A stretch of DNA of 64,000 bases from G963556115 sp963677015. GTDB lineage: Bacteria > Planctomycetota > SZUA-567. The notes under the pieces were generated by a model. It ran no database searches. It saw only the letters and a program-made list of their open reading frames with translations, and had not been told where the DNA came from. Below, piece by piece: positions 1 to 8,242 of this stretch. The stretch is taken from assembly GCA_963677015.1 (NCBI GenBank), contig OY781533.1:1798001-1862000 (forward strand). Reading direction: 5' to 3'. Positions within the stretch are counted from its first letter, which is position 1. Every line of letters starts with the position of its first letter. The translations under genes and the position numbers were made by a program.

Positions 1-874
1 GATTGATTTTACAGTCCAGTCCTTTTAAAAGTTCTACCAGCTCCCGGGCCTGTTTTTTACTACTGTTTATTTTATCTATCAGGCAATACTCTATTGTGAT
101 ATTCCTGCTGGCCGTTTTTGAAAATTCCCGCAAAGAGTTAATAAGTTCCGGTAGCCTCCATTTAACTGCAGTAGGTATCAGCTGCTCACGCAGCTTCTGC
201 TCTGGTGCATGCAGAGATATTGCCAGACGATAATTACAGCCGAGTTCAATAAGCCTGTGTATTCCAGAAATAACCCCAACAGTAGAAATAGTTATTTTTC
301 TACCCCCGATATGCATACCATTCTCATCCTGAAGTATTTTACAGGTATTCAGTACATTATCCAGATTGAGCAGCGGTTCACCCATCCCCATGAAGACAAT
401 ATTGCTTATACCTTTACCATCTATCTGATAGCAGCGACGATCAACGGTATATATCTGTTCAAGAATCTCTGCCGAACTTAGATTCCTTTCAAATCCGCTC
501 TGGCCTGTTGCACAGAAGGTGCATCCAATCGGACATCCGCTCATGCATGAGACACATACGGTTCTGCGGTTACCTTTTATTTCACGGATCAGTACGCTTT
601 CAATAAGAGTACCTTCTTCAGCGGATTCAAAAAGCCATTTTTCCGTCAGGCCATCACTCGAAACTTTATGTTCAACCTCTTTGAGAAAACTCAAAGTGTA
701 CCGCTCGGCTATTTTTTCCTTTAAAACAGCCGAAATATTGCGCATCGCATCGAAATTTACCACTCTTTTCTGGTGAAGCCATTGCCACAGCTGCTTAGCC
801 CGAAATTTCTTCTCCCCCATCTCCTCCATCGCAGCAGACAATTCAGAAAAATCCAGCCCTAAAATACTTTTCAT
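1..874 (-). CDS. rlmN: 23S rRNA/tRNA adenine-C2 methyltransferase RlmN, 3' end cut by window
   Basis: A radical-SAM enzyme that methylates C2 of A2503 in 23S rRNA and A37 of some tRNAs. I translated the reverse strand from the ATG at 874, giving 291 residues that run off the left edge. The RlmN N-terminal domain (QLWQWLHQK-type) comes first. The radical-SAM cysteines lie in GCPIGCTFCATG (CxxxCxxC), followed by a GMGEPLLN SAM-binding segment and an ISLHAP motif. The C-terminal part, with the second mechanistic cysteine, lies outside the window. It diverges from nothing upstream; the tRNA-Sec gene follows on the same strand upstream. Family assignment is secure. Confidence 0.95.
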   Translation of the reverse strand, partial: MKSILGLDFSELSAAMEEMGEKKFRAKQLWQWLHQKRVVNFDAMRNISAVLKEKIAERYTLSFLKEVEHKVSSDGLTEKWLFESAEEGTLIESVLIREIKGNRRTVCVSCMSGCPIGCTFCATGQSGFERNLSSAEILEQIYTVDRRCYQIDGKGISNIVFMGMGEPLLNLDNVLNTCKILQDENGMHIGGRKITISTVGVISGIHRLIELGCNYRLAISLHAPEQKLREQLIPTAVKWRLPELINSLREFSKTASRNITIEYCLIDKINSSKKQARELVELLKGLDCKIN

Positions 875-904
875 ATTACTCCAAATTTAAACAAACAGAT
901 TGTT

Positions 905-999
905 TGGCGGAGGTGCGAGGGAATCGAACCCACCCAGAACATTGTCTGCCCTGCACCGGTTTTGAAGACCGGGCCGACCACCAGACCGAACCCACCTCC
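905..999 (-). tRNA. selC: tRNA-Sec (anticodon TCA), CCA encoded
   Basis: Reading leftward, the 95-nt gene starts GGAGGTGGG and ends CACCTCCG plus CCA. The anticodon arm CCGGT-CTTCAAA-ACCGG presents TCA at 965-963, which decodes UGA. The long extra arm (rich in GCAGGGCAGACAATG) and extended acceptor stem are the selenocysteine-tRNA hallmarks. Its presence implies that the host has selA, selB and selD elsewhere and at least one selenoprotein. No obvious selenoprotein gene lies in this window. Confidence 0.95.
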
Positions 1000-1088
1000 A
1001 TTTATCACTTAAGTTCATTATACATAAACCTAAATATGCTGACAATAGAAATATATCCTGTACGATATTGCTATATTCATGCAACTTG

Positions 1089-1116
1089 TTGACATAAGCT
1101 GATTACAATATACAAT
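1089..1116 (+). promoter_or_regulatory. sigma70-type promoter for thiH
   Basis: TTGACA at 1089-1094 and TACAAT at 1111-1116 are separated by 16 bp, about 45 bp upstream of the chosen thiH start. No TPP-riboswitch signature was recognised in the short leader. Confidence 0.65.
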
Positions 1117-1160
1117 AAGATATGAATTTAAAATTATTTTATCGCCAACAGGGGTACAAA

Positions 1161-2312
1161 ATGTCAATAATCTACGAAGAACTCTGTAAACGTGGTCTGG
1201 AAACGAATAATCCAGAAATCCACGACCAGTTAAGTTCTATAACTTCAGAAGATGTTCTCAAAGAACTTGCACAGCCAATCAAACCTTTCTCTTTCCAGCG
1301 GGCTATGACCTTTCTAAGCCCCGCAGCAGAAAAACATCTGGAAGCAATGGCTAAAGCCGCCTATCAGGTTACCAGACAACGTTTCGGGAACACAATGGCA
1401 TTATACGCTCCACTTTATGTGAGCAACTACTGCTGTAACAAGTGCATATATTGCGGATTTAACAGCACCCACAGTATTAAGCGCTCTCGTTTAACCATTG
1501 CTGAGGCAATTAGTGAAGCTAAAGAAATACGCAAAGCCGGCTTCACCGATCTTCTTCTGGTTACCGGCGAAGATCCTGCTAAAATTTCAATTGATTATCT
1601 TTGTGAATTATCTACCGCGCTGCGTGAAATTTTTGCCACTATTTCAATAGAAATATATCCGGTTGATGAAGAAGGATATCATAAAATGTTCCTTGCCGGT
1701 GTTGACGGTATGACATTATATCAGGAGACCTACGATAGTAAGCTTTACCCCAGTTTTCATCCGTCAGGACCAAAAGCTGATTATGCTTACCGTCTCACAG
1801 TTCCCGAAAATGCAGCTAAAGCTGGTATGCGTCAGATCGGGATAGGTGCGCTATTAGGGTTGAGCGACTGGCGTTATGAAGCATTATGTGTCGCCACACA
1901 CGCAGAGGTTCTGATCAAGAATTACTGGCGCAGCAAAGTATCTATATCCTTCCCGAGAATGCGTCCGGCTGAAGGTGTAAACCCTGAATGGCTACGTCCG
2001 GTATCAGACACCAATCTGACTCAGATTATTCTGGCAATGCGGCTATGTTTCTCAGATGCCGGTTTGGTACTCAGCACCCGCGAATCAAAGGAATTACGTG
2101 ATAATCTCTTACCGCTGGGTCTTACCAGAATCAGCGCCGGCAGCAAAACCAACCCTGGCGGATATCAGCATCAGGAGGAGATTGAAGGTACAGAGCAGTT
2201 CGCAATTGCTGATGAGCGTACCCCTGAGCAGGTCGTTGCAATGCTGATTGATAAAGGATATGACCCCGTCTGGAAAGACTGGGATTACACCTACTTTAAA
2301 AAAGAAGCCTGA
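1161..2312 (+). CDS. thiH: 2-iminoacetate synthase (tyrosine lyase) ThiH
   Basis: Radical-SAM enzyme that cleaves tyrosine to dehydroglycine (2-iminoacetate) and p-cresol, supplying the glycine imine for the thiamine thiazole ring. The radical-SAM cluster motif is CCNKCIYCGF (CxxxCxxC), and the C terminus ends in the characteristic PVWKDWD motif shared with enterobacterial ThiH. It lacks the C-terminal cysteine motif of the related hydrogenase maturase HydG. An in-frame ATG at 1122 exists, but the ATG at 1161 is preceded by AGGGG at 7-nt spacing, so I chose 1161 (383 aa). It is monocistronic here: no thiG, thiS or thiF lies beside it, so the other thiazole genes must be elsewhere. Confidence 0.93.
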   Translation: MSIIYEELCKRGLETNNPEIHDQLSSITSEDVLKELAQPIKPFSFQRAMTFLSPAAEKHLEAMAKAAYQVTRQRFGNTMALYAPLYVSNYCCNKCIYCGFNSTHSIKRSRLTIAEAISEAKEIRKAGFTDLLLVTGEDPAKISIDYLCELSTALREIFATISIEIYPVDEEGYHKMFLAGVDGMTLYQETYDSKLYPSFHPSGPKADYAYRLTVPENAAKAGMRQIGIGALLGLSDWRYEALCVATHAEVLIKNYWRSKVSISFPRMRPAEGVNPEWLRPVSDTNLTQIILAMRLCFSDAGLVLSTRESKELRDNLLPLGLTRISAGSKTNPGGYQHQEEIEGTEQFAIADERTPEQVVAMLIDKGYDPVWKDWDYTYFKKEA

Positions 2313-2345
2313 GCCTGAAACCGACATCTTTTATTGTTAATATTT

Positions 2346-2377
2346 TAAGGGACTGCTTCAGTTGAAGCAGTCCCTTA
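2346..2377. terminator. bidirectional rho-independent terminator between convergent genes
   Basis: Perfect 15-bp stem TAAGGGACTGCTTCA / TGAAGCAGTCCCTTA with a 2-nt loop, flanked by TTTT on one side and AAAA on the other. It serves both thiH and the leftward operon. Confidence 0.9.
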
Positions 2378-2404
2378 AAAATTATTAAACTTCATAAAAT
2401 ATGT

Positions 2405-3136
2405 TTATTCAATTATAACAGTTCTCCAGCCAAGATCAAAAAGCTTCTGAGCAAGAGCATTTGCATTTGCCGCGTTTGAAAAAGCGCCGACCTGTACAAC
2501 ATAAGTATCACCTTGTGGCGATGAAAGCCTTACAAGTGAGGAATTAACCCCAGAGTCCTTCAAGGTTTTCATCACAGTCGCAGCTTCAGTCTTATTGCTG
2601 AACTGTGTTTCAAGCCGTACCCGCTTAAGATTACTGACAGCAACAGGAGTTTCCGCCGGAGCCGTCACCCCAAATCTATCCTGAAACTCACTCAGTACTG
2701 TGGTATTTCCACACTGCTCCGCAGCATTCTGCAACAATTTATAAGCTTCATCCTGCGGATAATACTCAACATATCCAGCCAGCAGCAACATTCTGTATAG
2801 AGTGATAGCGCCATCGCAATCGCCTGTTTTTAGACAGACCTCTGCTTTTGCGGCAACTGCTTTGGCCTTAATCGCACGATTATCAGAATGTTCAATAACA
2901 TTGGTAAAAAGAGTTTTAGCTTTATCATAACTCTGAAGATTCAGCCAGCACATACCTTCATAGTACATCGCCTCATATTTAATATCTGAGTTCCAGGCAG
3001 TATGTTGATGAAAAACCTGCGCAGCCATTATATAATTACCGCTGACATACTGCTGCTGTCCGACTTCAAAAGGAGTAACCGCCCCGCAGGCAGTTAAAAT
3101 AAGCCCTAATGAACAGATTATTAAATATTTAAGCAT
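2405..3136 (-). CDS. SPOR-domain lipoprotein with TPR-like repeats
   Basis: A 243-residue predicted outer-membrane lipoprotein. The signal peptide ends in the lipobox LTAC, with Cys at about residue 17. Residues 25-150 look like TPR-type helical pairs (GNYIMAAQVFHQH and SYDKAKTLFTNV patterns). The last 70 residues form a SPOR domain (TYVVQVGAFSNAANANALAQ), a fold that binds septal peptidoglycan stripped of stem peptides. A cell-envelope or division-site role is inferred. The start is supported by GAGG 10 nt upstream. It overlaps the end of the rmlD-like gene by 8 nt and is the last gene of the leftward operon. Confidence 0.85.
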   Translation of the reverse strand: MLKYLIICSLGLILTACGAVTPFEVGQQQYVSGNYIMAAQVFHQHTAWNSDIKYEAMYYEGMCWLNLQSYDKAKTLFTNVIEHSDNRAIKAKAVAAKAEVCLKTGDCDGAITLYRMLLLAGYVEYYPQDEAYKLLQNAAEQCGNTTVLSEFQDRFGVTAPAETPVAVSNLKRVRLETQFSNKTEAATVMKTLKDSGVNSSLVRLSSPQGDTYVVQVGAFSNAANANALAQKLFDLGWRTVIIE

Positions 3137-3998
3137 CTTTATTAATCCTCTTCAGTTCAGTCTGTAAAAAAACACGCAAAGCACTTTTCCATTCCGGCAT
3201 TGGGGGCAGGCCGAATAGAGGCAGTGCGGTATTTTCCATTCTCGAATCTTTTGGTCTTGGTGCAGGACGGGGATATTCTTCAGTCGTGCACTCAATAATA
3301 TGTCTTTTAAGTCCCGCCAGTTTAAAAATTTCTTTGGCGAACTCATACCAGGTTGCATCACCATGACATGAAAGATGAAATAGCCCGGTTGCAAACTCAT
3401 CAATTATACTCTTCACACCGTACGTAACAGCCATAGCGGAAGTTGGATTTCCTTTTTGATCGCCAACAACCTTTAGAGGTGTGATATCCTCTTCCATCCC
3501 CAGCCGCAGCATGGTATGCACAAAACTAGGACCTCCCGCCCCGTATAGCCAGGCAATTCGGCAGATAGCAAAATCATTACATAACTCACGCACCGCATCT
3601 TCACCGGCAAGCTTAGACTTACCGTATACTGTTTTAGGTGAGACAGAGTCTTTTTCCGTATACGGTCTGCCAAGTTCTCCTGAAAAGACGTAATCAGTAG
3701 AGATATAAATAAGTTTAGCGTGAATTTTCTGAGTAGCAAGAGCGACATTGTGAGTTCCCTCACCATTAATAAGCATCGCTTTGTCTTTCTCACTCTCGCA
3801 CGCATCCACATTGGTCATTGCCGCTGTATGTACAATAACCTCTGGATGTGCCTTCTCAATAAATTTTAATGTTTCATCGCGAGAGGTAATATCAAATTCA
3901 GCTATATCCGCACGTATAACCTCCCACCCATTATTTTCATATTCAGAACTCATAGTACGCCCGAGCATACCATTACTTCCGGTAATTAATATCTTCAT
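3129..3998 (-). CDS. rmlD: dTDP-4-dehydrorhamnose reductase (RmlD-like SDR)
   Basis: A 289-residue extended short-chain dehydrogenase. The N-terminal Rossmann motif is ITGSNGMLG, followed by STDYVFSG and the catalytic YGKSK (YxxxK); these define the RmlD/substrate-binding family. The expected reaction is NADPH reduction of dTDP-4-keto-L-rhamnose to dTDP-L-rhamnose for surface polysaccharide. rmlA, rmlB and rmlC are not adjacent, so a related sugar-nucleotide reductase activity cannot be excluded. It sits 12 nt after aroC in the leftward operon. Confidence 0.8.
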   Translation of the reverse strand: MKILITGSNGMLGRTMSSEYENNGWEVIRADIAEFDITSRDETLKFIEKAHPEVIVHTAAMTNVDACESEKDKAMLINGEGTHNVALATQKIHAKLIYISTDYVFSGELGRPYTEKDSVSPKTVYGKSKLAGEDAVRELCNDFAICRIAWLYGAGGPSFVHTMLRLGMEEDITPLKVVGDQKGNPTSAMAVTYGVKSIIDEFATGLFHLSCHGDATWYEFAKEIFKLAGLKRHIIECTTEEYPRPAPRPKDSRMENTALPLFGLPPMPEWKSALRVFLQTELKRINKDA

Positions 3999-4009
3999 TG
4001 TTTCTCTAT

Positions 4010-5074
4010 CTATTCAGCCAAAGTATATCTGGCTTTATGCTCTAACAATAAATCAGCCAATGCTAAAGCCATCATCGCTTCAGCAACAATAGCAACTCGC
4101 GGACAAATACATGGATCATGTCTGCCTTTTACCACAATATCACAATTTTCACCTGCAGCATTAATTGTATTCTGTACAGACGCAATAGAAGGTGTCGGCT
4201 TTATTGCAATACGAACTGTAATCGGAGCCCCACTTGAAATACCACCAAGTATCCCCCCTGCATTATTTGATACAGGTGACATCATATCAGAGGATAAAGG
4301 ATCATTAAAATCGGAACCACGCATTCCAGCTGCGGCGAAGCCTGCACCTATCTCAACACCTTTGACGCCTCCTATGGAAAAAAGAGCCGCTGCAATTCTG
4401 GCATCGAGTTTATCAAAAACCGGTTCACCAACTCCTGCAGGCAAACCAGTAACCTCCAGAATGACACTGCCACCAACAGAATCATTCTCAGCTTTTGCGA
4501 TATTGATTTCATTCTCAGCTGCTTGCAGAAGTAAAGCATCTCCAAAACGTAACTGGTTACTTCCAGCGCAATCGTAATCAATATCCTTAGCCACTATTTT
4601 ACCTATCTGCGTTACCGCAGATTTGATAATAATATCATTTCCAAGTATTAGCCTTGCGATAACACCGGCTGCTACCCGGCCTGCTGTCTCCCTCCCTGAA
4701 GATCGCCCTCCTCCCGGAAGCGGAGTAACACCATACTTCTTAAAATAACTGTAATCGGCATGCCCGGGACGGAATTTCTGAAGCAAATCCCCGTAATCCT
4801 TACTCCGCTGATTTGTATTTCTAATAAGCATCATAACCGGACTGCCAATAGTTTTGCCTTCATATACACCGGAAACAATCTCGACAGAATCCGCTTCTTT
4901 ACGCGGTGATACAAATTTGGAAGTCCCGGGACGCCGCTTATCAAGTTCAAGCTGTACAACTTCTTCAGTAAGCTCAATCCCTGCCGGCACCCCATCAACA
5001 ACAACACCTATGCCGCCACCATGAGACTCACCGAAGGTTGAGACTTTAAGTATATTTCCGTAAACACTACTCAT
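4010..5074 (-). CDS. aroC: chorismate synthase
   Basis: A 354-residue enzyme for the last step of the shikimate pathway, the FMN-dependent anti-1,4 elimination of phosphate from EPSP to give chorismate. Signature segments GESHGGGIG, RPGHADYSYFKKYG and GGGRSSGRETAGRVAAG are all present, and length is normal. The start codon overlaps the stop of the upstream aroK-aroB gene (ATGA), implying translational coupling. Confidence 0.96.
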   Translation of the reverse strand: MSSVYGNILKVSTFGESHGGGIGVVVDGVPAGIELTEEVVQLELDKRRPGTSKFVSPRKEADSVEIVSGVYEGKTIGSPVMMLIRNTNQRSKDYGDLLQKFRPGHADYSYFKKYGVTPLPGGGRSSGRETAGRVAAGVIARLILGNDIIIKSAVTQIGKIVAKDIDYDCAGSNQLRFGDALLLQAAENEINIAKAENDSVGGSVILEVTGLPAGVGEPVFDKLDARIAAALFSIGGVKGVEIGAGFAAAGMRGSDFNDPLSSDMMSPVSNNAGGILGGISSGAPITVRIAIKPTPSIASVQNTINAAGENCDIVVKGRHDPCICPRVAIVAEAMMALALADLLLEHKARYTLAE

Positions 5075-6636
5075 TTACTATCCTCTTTAATTCTATTTAC
5101 TGCCGTGAGAATTTCAGCATTGGATACATCATCTACAATCACAGTCTCACCACGCGCTTTTAACAACACAAAAATAAGTTTACCCGAACGGATTTTCTTG
5201 TCATGTGACATTATTTCCATTGCCTCGTCATGATCCGGAAAATCAGGCAAAGCACCAGCAATTGCCCGCACCGTATCGCACATTATTTTTGTACGATCCG
5301 GATCAAGCATTCCGCGCAGCATTGATATATAAAGAGAGACTATCATTCCCAGCGCTACCGACTTGCCGTGAGAAATTGAATAATTATAAAATCCTTCTAC
5401 TGCGTGTCCGTAAGTATGACCAAAATTTAATATAGCCCGTAATCCGCTTTCACGAAAATCATTGGAAACAACTTTAGCCTTTGTTTTAGCGGATAATGCT
5501 GCGACAGATTTCAGCAGTGGCAGATCTCCTTCAAGCAATCCGTTATAGTGGTTCTCAATTAAAGCCGCAATTCTGGTATTATAAATCAGTCCGGTTTTAT
5601 AGGCTTCAACAAGACCGTCCGACAAAGCTTCACGCCCAAGCGTAGCAAAAGCCCCGGCATCCAACACCACCAGATCAGGTATGGTAAACGCCCCTACAAT
5701 ATTTTTGGCACTGCCAAGATTAACCGCAGCTTTACCGCCAACAGCCGCATCTACACAGCCAAGCAAGGTCGTACTCACCAGCATAAAATGCATGCCCCGT
5801 TTATAGGTTGCGGCTACAAAAGCACCAAGATCTGTTACCGTTCCGCCACCTAGAGCCAAAAGGTAGTCATCGCGATTAAAATGATTATCAAGAAGGCGTT
5901 TGTATATTTTTTCAGCTACGGCCAAATTCTTGATATCCTCACCAGGCTCCAGAACTATAACCAGAGCGTTGGGAAGAAATTTCTGATACTCGGGAATATA
6001 CAGATCCGCCACATTTTTATCGGTAACAATAGCTATTTTACGCCCCTCAATTGCAGAGCTTACAGCAAATAACGGGCTGAAAGAACAAACAACCGGACAG
6101 TCAACCCCTTCCATGCGTACAGAAAATTTATCTTCAGGATAGAGTTTATTTATTGCCAGTTCTATTATACTGGTAATTGAATGATTATCCGTAAGTACCT
6201 TAATGTCTGCTTCATTATAATATTTCACACGCCGTAAATAAAGCTCATGCAAGGCATCAAGATTCTGCCACTTCGGCCTGTGTTTTATGCCTTCTTCGCC
6301 GATACGTTTTTTGCATTCATTCAGCGAGGCTTCGAGATATAGAACCGTACCGCTTGATTCCATAACATTTCGGTTGATTTTATTCTCTATTATTCCACCA
6401 CCTGTAGAGACTACCAGCATATCACGAGCAGCAAGTTCTTTTAACGCCAGTGTTTCCTCCTGACGAAAAGCATCTTCTCCGGATTTTTCAAAAAAATCTT
6501 TGATACTGCAACCTAATCTTGCCGTAAGTACCTCGTCAACATCCACAAAAGTACGCTTCAGTTTTTCAGCAATACCTTTGCCGATTGTACTCTTACCACA
6601 CCCCATAAAACCGGTAATATATATATTTTCAGGCAT
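5071..6636 (-). CDS. aroKB: bifunctional shikimate kinase / 3-dehydroquinate synthase fusion
   Basis: A 521-residue fusion. Residues 1 to about 165 are shikimate kinase (Walker A GFMGCGKST, then a DVDEV segment and STGGGI). Residues from about 170 are 3-dehydroquinate synthase, with the NAD-binding ALGGGTVTDLGAFVAATYKRG region and metal-ligand segments SDGLVEAYKTG and LNFGHTYGHAVE. In E. coli these are separate adjacent genes (aroK, aroB), so the fusion places two non-consecutive shikimate-pathway steps on one chain. AGGAAG precedes the ATG at proper spacing. It overlaps aroC by 4 nt. Confidence 0.93.
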   Translation of the reverse strand: MPENIYITGFMGCGKSTIGKGIAEKLKRTFVDVDEVLTARLGCSIKDFFEKSGEDAFRQEETLALKELAARDMLVVSTGGGIIENKINRNVMESSGTVLYLEASLNECKKRIGEEGIKHRPKWQNLDALHELYLRRVKYYNEADIKVLTDNHSITSIIELAINKLYPEDKFSVRMEGVDCPVVCSFSPLFAVSSAIEGRKIAIVTDKNVADLYIPEYQKFLPNALVIVLEPGEDIKNLAVAEKIYKRLLDNHFNRDDYLLALGGGTVTDLGAFVAATYKRGMHFMLVSTTLLGCVDAAVGGKAAVNLGSAKNIVGAFTIPDLVVLDAGAFATLGREALSDGLVEAYKTGLIYNTRIAALIENHYNGLLEGDLPLLKSVAALSAKTKAKVVSNDFRESGLRAILNFGHTYGHAVEGFYNYSISHGKSVALGMIVSLYISMLRGMLDPDRTKIMCDTVRAIAGALPDFPDHDEAMEIMSHDKKIRSGKLIFVLLKARGETVIVDDVSNAEILTAVNRIKEDSK

Positions 6637-6683
6637 TTATACTTCCTATATATTAGAGAACAAAGCAAAACAACCAATCAGGA

Positions 6684-7367
6684 CTAAACATAACGGGTAG
6701 GATCAGGAACTCCTGCATCTCTAAAACCGGCAATACGCAAAGCACAGCTGTCACAAACACCACACGAAAGACCTTCCGGAGATGGGTTATAGCAGGAATG
6801 TGTCAGTGAGTAGTCTACACCGAGACTGACACCACGTCGTATTATATCAGCTTTTGAAAGATCTATTATCGGAGTCTGAATCGTAAACCCATGACCTTCG
6901 ACCCCAGCTTTAGTCCCTAAATTCGCCATTATTGAAAAAGCCTCAATAAACTCTCCCCGACAATCCGGATACCCTGAATAATCCACAGCATTCACCCCGA
7001 GAAAAATATCTCTGCAGTCATTGACTTCAGCAAATCCCAGAGCATAAGAGAGGAATATAATATTACGGGCAGGGACATATGTAACAGGAATATTACTATC
7101 ACTGGCTGCATTCACGCTGCCTGCCTCCGGCACGTCAATATCTGCAGTAAGAGCCGAGCCGCCAAATGCTCTCAGGTCGATATTAACTACTTTAAATTCT
7201 TTGCCTCCCAATGCTTCAAAAACTTTTCGGGCAGCAGTCAATTCGCAATCATGTCGCTGACCATAGGAAAAAGAAAGACAATAACATTCAAAATTCATAG
7301 ACCGCGCTATCGCTAATACAGTAGCAGAATCCAGTCCGCCAGAGAGTAAAACCACCGCTTTTTTCAT
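6684..7367 (-). CDS. queC: 7-cyano-7-deazaguanine synthase QueC
   Basis: A 227-residue ATP-dependent enzyme that converts 7-carboxy-7-deazaguanine to preQ0 in queuosine biosynthesis. The PP-loop motif LLSGGLDSAT is at the N terminus. The C-terminal zinc site is CYNPSPEGLSCGVCDSC, arranged as in the family. It lies 47 nt upstream of aroK-aroB in the leftward operon; queD, queE and queF are not adjacent. Confidence 0.94.
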   Translation of the reverse strand: MKKAVVLLSGGLDSATVLAIARSMNFECYCLSFSYGQRHDCELTAARKVFEALGGKEFKVVNIDLRAFGGSALTADIDVPEAGSVNAASDSNIPVTYVPARNIIFLSYALGFAEVNDCRDIFLGVNAVDYSGYPDCRGEFIEAFSIMANLGTKAGVEGHGFTIQTPIIDLSKADIIRRGVSLGVDYSLTHSCYNPSPEGLSCGVCDSCALRIAGFRDAGVPDPTRYV

Positions 7368-7401
7368 TAAAACACACTTTCTATATAAAGTTCCGGTAAA
7401 A

Positions 7402-7818
7402 TTATTGCTTTACTTTATAAGTCAATTTTACCATATTGTTATTCTTGGCATATTTGTATTCACATGAATCAAATAAATTTTTAACCAGATCCAGTCCCAA
7501 ACCGCCAATTTCTATATCCTGGATATCGCGCGTAAGATCAGGTTTTTTAGCAAGATTAATATCAAACGCCCCGGCATTATCTGTCACACACATCTCAAGC
7601 ATTTCCGCAGAAATTACCAAATTAACAACAATCTCAACCTCTTTTGATTCAGAGTTAAACTTGATAATATTGGTTATAAGCTCCTCAACCGCGACATTTA
7701 ATGCATAATTACCGGCCGCATCCACACTATGCTCTTCAAGGTATTCATTAAAATTCCTGTTGAACTCATTATAAGCACTGATACTGTTATTCAACTGCCA
7801 TGATTTCTCAATATTCAT
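7402..7818 (-). CDS. HATPase anti-sigma-factor-type serine kinase (RsbW/SpoIIAB-like)
   Basis: A small GHKL ATPase of about 138 residues with the N-box AVEELITNIIKFN, the G1 box DNAGAFD and the G2 box GGLGLDLV. Family members bind a sigma factor or another target and phosphorylate a STAS anti-anti-sigma partner. The STAS gene directly upstream (59-nt gap) is the natural partner. An in-frame TTG at 7827 exists, but the ATG at 7818 follows AAGG and is preferred. No cognate alternative sigma factor of the sigma-B/F type is adjacent. Confidence 0.85.
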   Translation of the reverse strand: MNIEKSWQLNNSISAYNEFNRNFNEYLEEHSVDAAGNYALNVAVEELITNIIKFNSESKEVEIVVNLVISAEMLEMCVTDNAGAFDINLAKKPDLTRDIQDIEIGGLGLDLVKNLFDSCEYKYAKNNNMVKLTYKVKQ

Positions 7819-7886
7819 ATTCAACAAGCCTTAATCATATCCCAAAGTTATACAGGAAATTATTTATTATTGATTATCCAAAGAAT

Positions 7887-8210
7887 TTATTCTGTATCCA
7901 CAGAATCAACAATATCAATAACCTGGTCCAGTCCGGATATTCTCAAGGCATTTTCAACTACTTCCTGCGGCTCAGCAACAATAATTTTACCTCCGCTTAC
8001 ATTCAAAGACTTTGCCGCCATCATCAGCATACGCATTCCAAGACTTGCCAGGAAAGCGACATCAGACATATCTACAACCAATTCACCAGCAAAATCGGTG
8101 TAATATTGCCTGAATTCATCTTCAATCTCGCCAACTCCCTGCAAATCAAGCCTTCCACACAGTTTAACGACACATCTGTCTTGGCTGGCCAGTACCTTCC
8201 TGATCTCCAT
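7887..8210 (-). CDS. STAS-domain anti-anti-sigma factor
   Basis: A 107-residue single STAS domain. The segment DMSDVAFLASLGMRMLMMA carries the conserved Ser that the partner kinase phosphorylates (SpoIIAA/RsbV pattern). AAAGGA at good spacing supports the start. It lies between the HATPase kinase and a long coiled-coil protein in the same operon, suggesting a partner-switch module. Confidence 0.88.
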   Translation of the reverse strand: MEIRKVLASQDRCVVKLCGRLDLQGVGEIEDEFRQYYTDFAGELVVDMSDVAFLASLGMRMLMMAAKSLNVSGGKIIVAEPQEVVENALRISGLDQVIDIVDSVDTE

Positions 8211-8242
8211 ATAATTCCTTTATCTAAACTTCATTAATAAAA

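Noticed and set aside
1000..1160. Possible TPP riboswitch upstream of thiH
   Set aside because: The leader is too short and lacks the conserved CUGAGA-type core.
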